Assembly: GCF_024139115.2 (NCBI RefSeq)
Contig: NW_026942444.1
Location: forward strand, 1-64,000
Origin: Armigeres subalbatus
Taxonomy: Eukaryota > Arthropoda > Insecta > Diptera > Culicidae
Direction of reading: 5' to 3'
DNA: 64,000 nucleotides
Below the pieces are notes generated by a model that was not told the DNA's origin, searched no databases, and worked only from the letters and a program-made list of their open reading frames with translations. Within the stretch, counting starts at the first letter, position 1; the number at the start of each line of letters is the position of its first letter. Of this stretch, positions 23,863 through 37,307 are shown one piece after another. The position numbers and the translations under genes were made by a program.

Positions 23863-24443
23863 CTTGATAGCAGCTAACCACTCTCGACGTCGGGTGTTGT
23901 TCTTTCTGTAGTGGTGTTGGTATCGGACCCGCTACGGCAGCCGACAGGAATTGATTCTCCCGTCGGGATAGAGGCGGCGGCGGAGGAGGAGAGCTCGATG
24001 ATGACACGGCAACAATCTCCCCGATTTTTGGCAAATAACCTTCGCCGGTGTTGCTGGCGTCGTCGTTACTTTGTTGCTGTTGCTGCAGGTGCTGGGCACT
24101 ATCGCCACCACCACCACCACTAGAACCAGTTCGGTGGCGTTGTGGATGTTGTTGATGTAGACCGCCGCTTCTTCCACTTGGATCGAAATGTTCTTCGCGG
24201 ATCGGACGTTGGTCAATTTGTGGTGACGAACAGAACGACGAAGATTGCTGCCCGATCGGTAGTTCCGGTTCCGGTTGAGTTTGCTGCCCCTGCTGCTGGT
24301 GGACCAGCAAGGACGACGACGCAGGCGAAGACGACGACGGCGGCGGAGAAACTACTGCAGGTGGCCGACCGGAAAAGTCGAAGTTCGATTGGAAATGCGA
24401 CGTTTTCATTTGCGGCCACACGCGGCTGGTGGTTTCGGACGAG
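23863..24443 (-). CDS. Host gene, second coding exon in window (low-complexity regulator-like protein)
   Basis: The exon ends TATCAAG at 23863 before donor GTAAAA, leaving phase 1, which matches the exon at 8938. The frame is open back to a TAG at about 24451. An acceptor at GTTAG before 24443 or at CACCAG before 24431 would each leave one base (C) to complete the AT left by exon 34007-34140, so both are phase-compatible. If the gene starts here instead, the first ATG is 24409-24407 (MKTSHFQSNFDFSGRPPAVV). About 190 residues follow, with Pro/Ser tracts, QQQ runs, SGGGGGD, LQQQQQ and SSSSSPPPPPP. No catalytic domain. Lack of a strong pyrimidine tract makes the 5' edge the weakest point of the model. 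Confidence 0.6.
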
Positions 24444-27400
24444 CTAACTATCTAGGCCACGAGTCGCATTTTTTTTTCAGTTTTTCGCTTCCAGCTAAAC
24501 CGGTTTTGCGAGTTCTTCCAACAAGTGGGCTGATCCAAGCAAGGAGAACTTTTTTCGCGTTTATTGGTAGTCTGTTTTCCGATTTGTGTTTTTTTGTTTT
24601 GGAGTTGCGTCAAATTCAAAATGTATTCAATCACTGTCACACATCACATCGGATAAAATTGCGAATCGAAAAGTTTGATCACCTGTTGACGACTCGAATC
24701 GCAGTTGTTCAGTTTTTAAGAGAGGAATGATACGCGTTTCGGTTGTCACTTTGTCGTAATTATTTTTCATTTTCACCTACTTTTCAACAATCACTTCAGT
24801 AGTTGTTTGAAATAATGTAGTTTATTAATAATTGGTCACTGAAATCGATGTTACGATGAGACGGACATTATTAATTTGTCACCGATGAAGATTTTGCACA
24901 TTTTATCGAGTCGCAACATGAAGAGATACATGGCAGCATATCATTCTAGAAAAACGAAACTATATTTCAACTTGAATTTGCATTTTCAACCAACAATTGC
25001 ATCAATTAATGATTAACGAATCAAAGACCAATCGTTAATTATTAATGGAAAGTATCGTTTCTTTGCAATGATATGCCGTCATGTATTTCTTCATAATATG
25101 GGTCCGTGACTCATAACATACAAACAACAGTTTTTCAGATTTTGATGGCCATGTGATCGGGATCGATTTTTATCCAACTCGGTCAACATTTCTCCAGAGC
25201 CACATTTCTTTTCAGTTTTTGCATGAAATGTAAATTGTGAATCAGTATTCAAAAAGCTTGTATGGACGTTGGCACAAAATTAGTGCAGCCTTATATTAAA
25301 TTTATTCCCTCGTGAATTCTTCTCTACAGTTTCAATGTTTCATGTATAAAGTTGGTTCAACTGAGCCAACCAAAAATATCTTCAAAAAATTCTGGAGCAG
25401 ATATCAACAGACGATTTCTAAAACATAATTCAATAGAATTAATTAAAAGGACTAGGTATATGAATTGAATCTGGATTAGATATGGGTTGGATTTGGTTTG
25501 GATGTGGTTTGATTTGAATTGGGTTTTGACTGGAATTGGCATGGATGTGAACTAGGATTCGATTTAATCTGGATTTGGATTAGTTTCGAAGTAGATTTGA
25601 GTTTGAATTTAATTTGGATTGATTAGATTTGAATTGCATTAAAATAAAATTTTATTTGAATCTTGACTGAATTTGGATATTTTAATAAGATTTAGATCGA
25701 AATTGGATTGAATTTTTTAATAGATTTAGATTGGATTTTGATTGAAATCGAATTCAGACTGGTTTGAATTTGGATTAAATTTAGATTAGATTTTTAATAA
25801 ATTTGGAATGGATTTGAAATAGATTTGCAATGAACTTGGATGGATTTGAATTAGATTTGGACTGGATTTGGATTAGATTTGGATTGGATTTGAATTGCTT
25901 TTTGATTTAATTTGGATTAGATTTGAAATGGATTGGATTTGAATTGAGTTTGGATTAGATTTGGATCCGATTTGGATTTAACTTGGATATGATTTGGATT
26001 AGATTTGGATTTGACGTGGATTGAGTTTGGATTAGATTTGGTTTGGATTTGGATTAGATTTGGATTGCATTTTTATTCAATTTGGAAAGGATTTGGATTA
26101 GATTTGAAATGAGTTTGGATTGGATTTGGATTACATTTGGATCGGATTTGGATTTGACTTGGATTGAGTTTGGATTAGATTTGGATTGGATTTGGATAAG
26201 ATTTGGATCGGATTTGGATTTGATTTGGATTAGATTTGGATTGGATTTGGATTAGATTTGGATCGGATTTGGATTTGACTTGGATTTGATTTGGATTGGA
26301 TTTGGATTAGATTTGGATCGGATTTGGATTTTACTTGGATTGAGTTTGGATTAGATTTGGATTGAATTTGGATAAGTTTTTGATTGGATTTGGATAGGAT
26401 TGGGATCGGATTTTGATTTGACTTGGATTGAGTTTGGATTAGATTTGGATTTGTCTAGGATTGAGTTTGGATTAGATTTGGATTGGATTTTGATAGGATT
26501 TGGATTTGATTTGGATTGGATTTGGATTACATTTGGATCGGATTTGAATTTTACTTGGATTGAGTTTGGATTAGATTTGGTTTGGATTTTGGATCGGATT
26601 CTGATAGCATTATGATTTGGATTACATTTGGTTCAGATTTGGATTTGACTTGAATTTGATTTGAATTTGGATCAGATTTTGATTGGATTTGGATTAGATT
26701 TGGATCGGATTTGGATTTGATTTGGATTTGGATTACATTTGGATCGGATTTGGATTTGACTTGGATTTGATTTGAATTGGATTTGGATTGGATTTTGGAT
26801 CGAATTCTGATTGCATTTTGATTTGGATAGAATTTGGATCGGATTTTGATTGGATTTGGATTAGATTTGGATCAGATTTGGATTTGACTTGGATTTGATT
26901 TGGATTGGATTTGGATTTAACTTGGATTGAGTTTGGATTAGATTTGGATTGAATTTGGATAAGATTTGGATCGGTTTTGGATTTGATTTGGATTGGATTT
27001 GGATTGGATTTTGAATCGGATTGTGATTGCATTTTGATTTGGATTGGATTTGGATTACATTTTGATCTGATTTGGATTAGATTTGGATTGGATTTTGAAT
27101 CGGATTCTGATTGCATTTTAATTTGGATAGGATTTGGATTAGATTTGGATTGGATTTGGATTACATTTGGATCGTATTTGGATTTGACTTGGATTGAGTT
27201 TAAATTAGATTTGCATTGGTTTTTGGATCGAATTCTGATTGCATTTTGATTTGGATAGAATTTGGATCAGGTTTTGATTGGATTTGGATTACATTTTGAT
27301 CGGATTTGGATTTGACTTGGATTGAGTTTGGATTAGATTTTGATTGGATTTTGAATCGGATTCTGATTGCATTTTGATTTGGATTACATTTGGATCGGAT

Positions 27401-30400
27401 TTGGATTTGACTTGAATTTGATTTGAATTTGGATCAGATTTTGATTGGATTTAGATTAGATTTGGATCGGATTTGGATTGGATTTGGATTACATTTGGAT
27501 CGGATTTATATTTGACTTGGATTTGAATCGAATTGGATTTGGATTAGATTTGGATCGGATTTGGATTGGATTTGGATTACATTTGGATCGGATTTGGATT
27601 TGACTTGGATTTGATTTGAATTGGATTTGGATTGGATTTTGGATCGAATTCCGATTGCATTTTGATTTGGATAGAATTTGGATCAGATTTTGATTGGATT
27701 AGATTTGGATTGGATTTGGATTACATTTGGATCGGATTTGGATTTGACTTGGATTTGATTTGGATTGGATTTTGGATCGAATTCTGACTGCATTTTGATT
27801 TGGATAGAATTTGGATCAGATTTTGATTGGATTTGGATTTGATTTGGATTGGATTTGGATCGGATTTGGATTTGGCTTGGATTTAGCTTGGATTCGATTT
27901 GGATTGGATTTGGATTGGATTTTGGATCGAATTCTGATTATATTTTGATTTGGATTGGATTTGGATTACATTTTGATCTGATTTGGATTAGATTTGGATT
28001 TTGAATCGGATTCTGATTGCATTTTAATTTGGATAGGATTTGGATTAGATTTGGATTTGACTTGGATTGAGTTTGGATTAGACTTGGATTTGATTTGGAT
28101 TGGATTTTGGATCGAATTCTGATTGCAATTTGATTTGGGTAGAATTTCGATCAGATTTGGATTGGATTTGGATTACATTTTGATCGGATTTAAATTTGAC
28201 TTGGATTGAGTTTGGATTTGATTTGGATTGGATTTTGGATCGGATTTTGATTGCATTTTGATTTGGATTACATTTGGATCGGATTTGGATTTGACTTGAA
28301 TTTGATTTGAATTTGGATCAGATTTTGATTGGATTTGGATTAGATTTGGATCGGATTTGGATTTTATTTGGATTGGATTTGGATTACATTTGGATCGGAT
28401 TTGGATTTGACTTGGATTGAGTTTGGATTAGATTTGGATTGAATTTGGATAAGCTTTTGATTGGATTTGGATTAGATTTGGATCGGATTTGGATTGGATT
28501 TGGATTACATTTGGATCGGATTTGGATTTGATATGGATTGGATTTGACTTGGATTTAGTTTGGATTAGATTTGGATTGAATTTGGATAAGCTTTGATTGG
28601 ATTTGGATTAGATTTGGATCGGATTTGGATTTGATTTGGATTGGATTTGAATTACATTTGGATCGGATTTGGATTTGACTTGGATTTGATTTGGATTGGA
28701 TTTTGGATCGAATTCTGATTGCATTTTGATTTGGATAGAATTTGGATCAGATTTTGATTGGATTTGGATTAGACTTGGATCGGATTTGGATTGGATTTGG
28801 ATTACATTTGGATCGGATTTGGTTTGACTTGGATTAGATTTGGATTGGATTTTGAATCGGATTCTGATTGCATTTTGATTTGGATAGAAATTGGATCAGA
28901 TTTTGATTGGATTTGGATTATATTTGGATCGGATATGGATTTGATTTGGATCGGATTTGGATTACATTTGGATCGAATTTGGATTTGAGTTGGATTTGAT
29001 TTGAATTGGATTTGGATTGGATTTTGGATCGAATTCTGATTGCATTTTGATTTGATTTAAATTTGGATCAGATTTTGATTGGATTTGGATTACATTTGGA
29101 TCGGATTTGGATTTGACTTGGATTTGATTTGGATTGGATTTTGGATCGAATTCTGATTGCATTTTGATTTGGATAGAATTTGGATCAGATTTTGATTGGA
29201 TTTGGATTAGATTTGGATCGGATTTGGATTTGATTTGGATTGGATTTGGATTACATTTGGATCGGATTTGGATTTGACTTGGATTGAGTTTGGATTAGAT
29301 TTGGATTGGATTTTGGATCGAATTCTGATTGCATTTTGATTTGGATAGAATTTGGATCAGATTTGGATTGGATTTGGATTACATTTTGATCGGATTTGGA
29401 TTTGACTTGGATTGAGTTTGGATTAGATTTGGATTGGATTTTGGATCGGATTCTGATTGCATTATGATTTGGATTACATTTGGATCGGATTTGGATTTGA
29501 CTTGAATTTGATTTGAATTTGGATCAGATTTTGATTGGATTTGGATTTGATAAGGATTGGATTTGATTTGGATTGGATTTGGATTACATTTGAATCGGAT
29601 TTGGATTTGACTTGGATTGAGTTTGGATTAGATTTGGATTGAATTTGGATCAGATTTTGATTGGATTTGGATTATATTTGGATAGGATTTGGATTGGATT
29701 TGGATTACATTTGGATCGGATTTGGATTTGACTTGGATTGAGTTTGGATTAGATTTGGATTGAATTTGGATAAGCTTTTGATTGGATTTGGATTAGATTT
29801 GAATCGGATTTGGATTTGATTTGGATTGGATTTGGATTACATTTGGATCGGATTTGGATTTGACTTGGATTTGATTTGGATTGGATTTTGGATCGAATTC
29901 TGATTGCATTTTGATTTGGATAGAATTTGGATCAGATTTTGATTGGATTTGGATTAGATTTGGATTACATTTTGATCGGATTTGGATTTGACTTGAATTT
30001 GATTTGAATTGGATTTGGATTGGATTTTGGATCGAATTCTGATTGCATTTTCATTTGGATTGGATTTGGATTACATTTTGATCTGATTTGGATTAGATTT
30101 GGATTTTGAATCGGATTCTGATTGCATTTTAATTTGGATTTGATTTGGATTTGATTTGGATTGGATTTGGATTTGACTTGGATTGAGTTTGGATTAGACT
30201 TGGATTTGATTTGGATTGGATTTTGGATCGAATTCTGATTGCAATTTGATTTGGGTAGAATTTCGATCAGATTTGGATTGGATTTGGATTACATTTTGAT
30301 CGGATTTAAATTTGACTTGGATTGAGTTTGGATTAGATTTGGATTGGATTTTGGATCGGATTTTGATTGCATTTTGATTTGGATTACATTTGGATCGGAT

Positions 30401-33400
30401 TTGGATTTGACTTGAATTTGATTTGAATTTGGATCAGATTTTGATTGGATTTGGATTAGATTTGGATTTTATTTGGATTAGATTTGGATTACATTTTGAT
30501 CGGATTTGGATTTGACTTGGATTAAGTTTGGATTAGATTTGGATTGAATTTGGATAAGCTTTTGATTGGATTTGGATTATATTTGGATAGGATTTGGATT
30601 TGATTTAGATTTGATTTGGATTGGATTTGGATTACATTTGGATCGGATTTGGATTTGATTTGGATTGGATTTTGGATCGAATTCTGACAGCATTTTGATT
30701 TGGATCGAGTTTGGATTAGATTTTGATTGGATTTGGATTATATTTGGATCGGATTTGGATTGGATTTGGATTACATTTTGATCGGATTTGGATTTGACTT
30801 GGATTGAGTTTGGATTAGATTTGGATTAAATTTGGATAATCATTTGCCTGGATTTGGATTAGATTTGGATCGGATTTGGATTTGACTTGGATTGAGTTTG
30901 GATTAGATTTGGATTGAATTTGGATTAGATTTGGATCGCATTTGGATTTGATTTGGATTGGATTTGAATTACATTTCGATCGGATTTGGATTTGACTTAA
31001 ATTTGATTTGGAATGGATTTTGGATCGAATTCTGACTGCATTTTGATTTGGATAGAATTTGGATCAGATTTGGACTAGATTTGGAACGGATTTACATTTG
31101 ATTTTGATTGGATTTGGATTACATTTGGATCGGATTTGGATTTAACTTAAATTTGATTTGGATCGGATTTGGATTTGACTTCGATTGAGTTTGGATTGGA
31201 TTTGGATCGAATTCTGATTGCATTTTGATTTGGATTGAATTTGGATAAGATTTGGATTGGATTTGGATTACATTTTGATCGGATTTGGATTTGACTTGGA
31301 TTGAGTTTGGATTAGATTTGGATTGGATTTTGGATCGGATTCTGATTGCATTTTGATTTGAATTACATTTGGATCGGATTTGGATTTTACTTGAATTTGA
31401 TTTGAATTTGGATCAGATTTTGATTGGATTTGGATTAGATTTGGATCGGATTTGGATTGGATTTGGATTACATTTTGATCGAATTTGGGTTTGACTTGGA
31501 TTGAGTTTGGATTAGATTTGGATTGGATTTTGGATCGGATTCTGATTGCATTTTGATTTGAATTACATTTGGATCGGATTTGGATTTGACTTGAATTTGA
31601 TTTGAATTTGGATCAGATTTTGATTGGATTTGGATTAGATTTGGATCGGATTTGGATTTTATTTGGATTAGATTTGGATTACATTTTGATCGGATTGAGT
31701 TTGGATTAGATTTGGATTGAATTTGGATAAGCTTTTGATTGGATTTGGATTAGATTTGGATTTGATTTGGATTGAATTTGGATTACATTTGGATCGGATT
31801 TGGATTTGACTTGGATTGAGTTTGGATTAGATTTGGATTGGATTTTGGATCGGATTCTGATTGCATTTTGATTTGGATAGAATTTGGATCGGATTTGGAT
31901 TTGACTTGAATTTGATTTGAATTTGGATCAGATTTTGATTGGATTTGGATTAGATTTGGATCGGATTTGGATTTTATTTGGATTGGATTTGGATTACATT
32001 TGGATCGGATTTGACTTGGATTGAGTTTGGATTCGATTTGGAATGAATTTGGATAAGCTTTTGAATGGATTTGGATTAGATTCGGATCGGATTTGGATTT
32101 GATTTGGATTGGATTTGGATTACATTTTGATCGGATTTGGATTTGACTTGGATTGAGTTTGGATTAGATTTGGATTGGATTTTGGATCGGATTCTGATTG
32201 CATTTTGATTTGGATTAGATTTGGATCGGATTTTGATTGGATTTGGATTAGATTTGGATTTTACTTGGATTGAGTTTGGATTAGATTTGGATTGGATTGG
32301 ATTTGGATTGCATTTTGATTTATTTTGGATAGGATTTGGATCGGATTTTGATTGGATTTGGATAAGATTTGAATTGGATTGGATTTAAATTGAGTTTGGA
32401 TTACATTTGGATTTGACTTGGATTTGATTTGGATTGGATTTGGATTTGACTTGAATTGAGTTTGGATTAGATTTGGATTGGATTGGATTTGGGTTGCATT
32501 TTGATTAATTTTGGATAGGATTTGGATTAGATTTGGATCGGATTTTGATGAATTTGGATTAGATTTGGATCGGATTTTGATGAATTTGGATTAGATTTGG
32601 ATTACATTTGAATTGGATTTTGATTGAGTTTGGATAAAATTTGGATTGGATTTGTATTAGATTTGAATCGGATTTGGATAGGTTTTGGATTGGATTTGGA
32701 TCGGATGTCGATTTGACTTGGATTGAGTTTGGATTAGATTTGGATCGGATTTGGATTGGATGTGGATAGAATTTGAATTGGATTTGAATCGTATTTGGAT
32801 TGTATTTTTGGATTAGATTTGAATCGGATGTGGATATGACTTAGATTGAGATTAGATTTGGATTGAATTTGGATTGGATTTAGATTTGATTTGAATTATA
32901 TTTGGATCGGATTTGGACTGGATTTAAATTCGATTTGGATCGGATTTGGATTCGATTGGAATTCCATTTTTATTGCATTTGGATTGGATCTTGACTGGAT
33001 TGAACTTGGATTGGATTTGGACTTAATAATTGAGTTTAGATTGGATTCGGAGTGGATTGTGTTTGGATTAAATGCAGATGAGATGTTGAATAAATTAGGA
33101 CTGGATTTGAATTAGATTTGCTTTCGAATTTGATTAAATTTGAATATGACTCGGATTGAGTTTGTATTCGATTTGGATCGGATTGGAATTTATTTTCCAT
33201 TGCATTAATTTGGACTGGTTTGAATTTGGTTTAGTTAAGGATTGAATATGAATTGAATTTGAACTGAATTGGACTTGGATTAGATTTTGATTGGATTTGA
33301 ATTAATTAAATTTTGATGATAAAATAGATTGGATTTGGATTATAATTTATTTGGATTTGAACTTGATTTGGTTTGCATTTGAATTGTATTTGGATTCGAT

Positions 33401-34006
33401 TTGGAATTGATTTGGATTGAATTTGAACTAGTTTTGATTGGATATGGATTGAATTTGGATTCTATTTTAAGTTGATTTTGATTCAAATTCGAATTAGGAT
33501 TTTATCGGATTTGAATCGTATTTAGATTGGATTCAAATTGAATTTGGATCAAATTTGAACTGAATTTGGATTAAATTTCAATTTGATTCAGATTGGATTT
33601 TGAACGGATTTGTAATGAATTTCATTTTTATTAGTGTTGATAGGATGGAGTTTGAATTGGATTGGGTTTGAACTGGATTGGTTTGATTTAGAATTGACTT
33701 GAATTTAGATTAGATGTGAATTGAATTAGGATTGAATTGGAATTGGATTAGATTTTTATGGAGTGCATCTTTCGAATCGATTTGGAGCTGGATTGGAAAA
33801 TTTGTCATATATTTTTGTGTTATAATTCAAGAACGCCTTAAAGACCCGAATTTCAAAAATTTCGGGGCTTCTTATCCGAATAAAACTGTTTCCAAAAGTT
33901 TGGCATATTTCGGTTTATCTCGCCAACATTTTTGCCACTCTCTCAATGGACTTAACACCTAATCTAGCAATAATTGCGCTTATTAAAACTATTTCGGGCC
34001 TCTTAC
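24444..34006 (-). other. Host gene intron 1 (~9.6 kb)
   Basis: Lies between donor GTAAGA (34006-34001) and the acceptor near 24443. Almost all of it is the TTGGAT minisatellite. The interval 24730-25440 beside exon 2 shows no gene, only AT-rich sequence with no structure I can support. Existence of the intron depends on the first exon being real. Confidence 0.45.
25440..33760. repeat. TTGGAT/GGATTT minisatellite (~8.3 kb)
   Basis: The plus strand is built from 6-bp TTGGAT words with variants (TTAGAT, TTGGATCGGA, TTACAT, TTGACT). It is well ordered from about 26.0 to 32.8 kb and decays on both sides. Above the 6-bp period there is an irregular higher-order pattern: a block containing GAATTCTGATTGCATTTTGA recurs near 26806, 27227, 27645, 28107, 28707, 29031, 29149, 29319 and 29893. 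The plus strand is almost devoid of C. Open frames such as 26733-27116 (minus) have dipeptide-like composition and are by-products. Confidence 0.95.
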
Positions 34007-34140
34007 ATGAACGACTTTGCTGCTGCCAAATCGACAAAGACGTTGTCGGACTGTCTTCGCTGCTTCTCTTGCTGGTGCTGGTGTTGATGTTCCACTCGGT
34101 TATTGTTGTTATTCAGCGCAATGGAAACATCGGCCATCAT
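34007..34140 (-). CDS. Host gene, probable first coding exon
   Basis: ATG at 34140-34138 (a second ATG follows directly) opens 44 codons, beginning MMADVSIALNNNNNRVEHQH and ending AAAKSF, then AT before a strong donor GTAAGA at 34006. The exon leaves phase 2, compatible with the exon at 24443. Upstream the frame is closed by a TAG at about 34233, so this is the first Met. Asn, Gln and His richness matches the two downstream exons. No signal peptide if translation starts at this ATG. The upstream sequence (34141-35500) is CpG-rich and without repeats, consistent with a 5' leader and promoter. The evidence is start, donor and phase only; a cDNA match is lacking. Confidence 0.5.
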
Positions 34141-35520
34141 CCGCCGAACCAACAACAATAATAATTGCACCACCACTACTGCTGCCAGCAAGCAAACACC
34201 AACACTGCGCAACAACAAACGTCGCCGCTAATCAACCGCCGACGGACGACGGCTGCTTTTCAGAGTGAATCAAAAGCCACTAACACAAACACAGCGGAAG
34301 TGGATTAATGAAACTGCGCCACGATTTCACAGTATTATTATTATTACTTCCACGCGCGCACACCGCGAGCAAAACGTCCGCGGAGGTGTCTGTTCTGTGT
34401 TTAGAGCCAGACGAAAAAGTGACGTTTCCAAACACTTTACGCACACGGCGATCCACTTCTCGCTATCTCGTTTCGCCTCGTCACGCACCCTGCATTCGCT
34501 TTCTCGTTCGCACTAACTGCCAAGAAAAACTTTGTGGTTGGAATTTATTACCGAGCAAAAATTTTACAATCACCTATTTTCTTGATTTTCTTCCTCGCGT
34601 CGCGCTACTGGCTGAAAATTTTCACACGGAGTTTTACTCGAGGAAAAACTCAACCGAACCAAACGAAAATTTCAACGACAAAGGTCGCTTCTTGGTTCGC
34701 ATATGGCTGCGGGATTTTCTGCTTCCAGCTTGCTTGGGAAAAACTTTCTCTGACGTTTAGTTTTCCACTCTTTTCATCATTAATTTGTCGGAGAATAGCA
34801 GTTTTTCCTTTCCCAATGGAAACTCGCACCAAATCTTCGGTCTTTTTTCTGCACAACACCCACCCAACGAATGGCTTTTTCAGGGTTTCAATTTCTTCAC
34901 GAGCCACTTCCAACCTGAGGTGGAGAAATCCTTCCCATAGAAAAAAAAAATCCACTTTACCTTCAACACTTTGTCCCCGGCACCATTTTCGGGTTGGTCT
35001 GCTGCCTCACAGAACGACTGCCGACGACATCAAAACCCCACTTCGGCATGCAAATAAGACTTTCCAGCTTGACAAAAAATCACTCTTCCACAAAAAAAAC
35101 AATCCTCACTCCCAATAAAAATTTTCAATAGTCACTCACGGGCAGAGCAGCCGACGACGGATTTGCTCGAATCGAATCGATGACGCGACGAAGGCAACCA
35201 CCAAGGGTGCGTTTTTTTTTCTTATCTTTCCACAGTTAGTGCACAGAGCAAGTATCTACACTTTTATTATGATTCGGTAGTAAATGCCACTCACTACAAG
35301 GTAGTAATAATGCAACTATGTAGGTACTAACTAATAATCCAAACGGACGACGACGAAACGCGACGACGCGTCGATGCTTGTTGAAAGTCGCTTGATGAAT
35401 GAAGACAGCACGGCGGCCGAAATTGCTTCCCTTCACAGAACGGCGGCTGAAAACGACGTTCCACAACTTGTTCCACATTTGACGTTCCAGGGTTGGACTG
35501 CAAAAACGTCATCTTTCGTT
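34141..35520 (-). promoter_or_regulatory. Probable 5' leader and promoter region of the minus-strand gene
   Basis: This 1.4-kb stretch is richer in CpG and CGA/CGT words than its surroundings and free of the repeats that fill the flanks. It lies directly upstream of the proposed first ATG. Plus-strand open frames here (34308-34760, 34534-35118) show no domain and are probably chance. I cannot fix a transcription start. Confidence 0.35.
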
Positions 35521-35586
35521 TTGTGTCAGTTCAGATGCCAGCCCTGCAATCTGTCAAACACGCGGAACAATACAAGCATAATTTTA

Positions 35587-36108
35587 CATAACGACGTATG
35601 TAACAATTATGAGGATTCGAGAAATCCTTTGCAGAAAGTTGGCAAAACTTTTTCTAAAATTGTTTTAAAACTAAATCTTTTTCAATACGTTTTTCAGCTG
35701 GCATGCGTCGTTACATGACACGTAATAGGCGTGCTGCACATCAAATCTCAGTTCATTCAAATTCACTGTGAAAAACGATAAAATTATACATACACCGGTA
35801 TGCTGCACGCACGTCGGTGTACATTGGTCGGTTTTCCATAGTGCACGATTGACGCAACTGCAGTTTTGTTTTGTTTTGCTTTTTTTGGTACATAGGTCGC
35901 TCTTAGTTCCCATATGTTAAAGCGACGTATGTAACAGTGAGACTTCAAAAATTGATTTTGGACATACGTCGATTCGTAAAAAGATTGAATTAAAGAATTT
36001 TAAGAGCTGAAATCAGTAAAATCGATGCGTATTATATAAAGCCGCGTGTGATTGTCACGTTGTATTAAAAACCTCGTTTTGTTTACTTTTGTTACATACG
36101 TCGTTATG
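35587..36108. mobile_element. 522-bp MITE with perfect 20-bp inverted ends
   Basis: Starts CATAACGACGTATGTAACAA and ends with the exact complement at 36108. Internal partial copies of the motif (GCGACGTATGTAACAGTG near 35922, ACATACGTCGATTCG near 35962, CGTCGTTACATGAC near 35706) look like subterminal binding repeats. Non-coding. No clear target duplication. Confidence 0.85.
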
Positions 36109-36126
36109 AAAAATTTTGCTTGAATA

Positions 36127-36266
36127 GGCCTTTTCATGTGACACTGCCGAGACTGCACTTGTTTACAACCGCTGAACAGGCCCGCAACCCCGAAGCTGTC
36201 ACTTTCATAGAAGAACTGTCAATTGACGGTAAAATCAGCTGTTTTAAAACGTCTCGTGAAAAGGCC
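36127..36266 (+). mobile_element. 140-bp MITE, GGCCTTTTCA ends, copy 1
   Basis: Inverted ends GGCCTTTTCATGTGACACTG and CGTCTCGTGAAAAGGCC. Interior landmarks GCTGAACAGGCC, GAAGCTGTCACTTTCATAGA and TCAATTGACG are shared with the copy at 56470-56609, which lies in the opposite orientation. Confidence 0.85.
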
Positions 36267-36290
36267 CATATTCTCGGGTACTTTGGGAAT

Positions 36291-36450
36291 GTTAAAAAAT
36301 TACGTCAATCGTTTTTCGGCATTTTCAAACCCCCTCCCCCTGTACGTACAACTTATAGACGAGACCCCTCCCCTCTCCCACTGTCACAAACTGTCACAAA
36401 TTCTAGACCCCTCCCCCTCAAACCTTGGATGTAATTTTTGAACGTCCCCT
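36291..36450 (-). mobile_element. Deleted copy of the TTACGTCCA/G-tract MITE
   Basis: Antisense to 56015-56381: ATTACGTCAATCGTTTTTCG and CCCCTCAAACCTTGGATGTA correspond to the two ends of that element. It is about 160 bp against 367 bp, so the middle is deleted. Confidence 0.7.
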
Positions 36451-37307
36451 TTTTCAAAGGGACCTAATTCAATGAGAATAAATAGAAGGTGAGGAAGAAG
36501 ACCAAATGCAAGTGTATTAGTGGATGATGAAAAATGAAAACAGCAAATGGTGACGTACACGCAGAAAAATGAATTGTAGAAACAACAATATTCTGGGTTG
36601 AATTCAACAATAAATATTGTTAGCTCAGGGCTAATAATAATTTCTGTTTGAATCAAACCATAATATTGTTGTTTCTACAATCAAGCATTTGGTTGAGTTA
36701 TTGTAAAAACAACAATATTATTGTTGAAATAATTGTGATTTAATTGTTGATTTAATGTGTGAATACGATTGATTCAACAATAGAATATTGTTGAAATAAC
36801 CATATATGTATGTATTTATATAATTTCTATTTTCGAAAGAAATCAAAAACAAATTTATACTCAGTAAGCATTTATTTTATCATTTTATTAGAATATTTAT
36901 ACCATTTATGTTAGTCTATCTGTTGTTGTTTATAATGTTGTATGGAATAAGAGGTTGCACATGACTGCAAAAAAGCCTGAAAATAAATAATATACTTTTT
37001 TAAACTCTAGTTTCTATTTTGTTATTATTACGTTTGATTTAGATTGAAAACGTAAGTAAGAAAAATATGACTTCATACCTGGTCTTTTCGCCATCTGTTT
37101 AGTCGGATACATGGAGGAGGCTAAGGTAAAGCCAGTAAAACAAAAGTTCCACTCAATGGACGCCTCGATCGATGGACGTAGTGGCAACAAAGGTAGCCGT
37201 AGCACTTTTCTGGTTCTGCCTTCCCTTTTCTGGTTCTGGACTCGGTTCTGAAGCTGCATTCTGAAAATGTGACAATTCTGTACAGAAATTCGATAATTAT
37301 TTGTATA

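Noticed and set aside
24409..24421. Start of the second host exon at codon MWPQ (24421)
   Set aside because: That codon is GTG, not ATG; the first true ATG in the frame is 24409, or the exon is entered by splicing.
25440..33760. TTGGAT array as a telomere-like or interstitial telomeric repeat
   Set aside because: The unit is not the insect TTAGG repeat, it is irregular, and the array sits between exons, so there is no support for a telomeric origin.
34308..35118. Plus-strand open frames of 150-194 codons upstream of the host gene
   Set aside because: No domain or splice context. They overlap the CpG-rich leader of the minus-strand gene, which explains the lack of stops.
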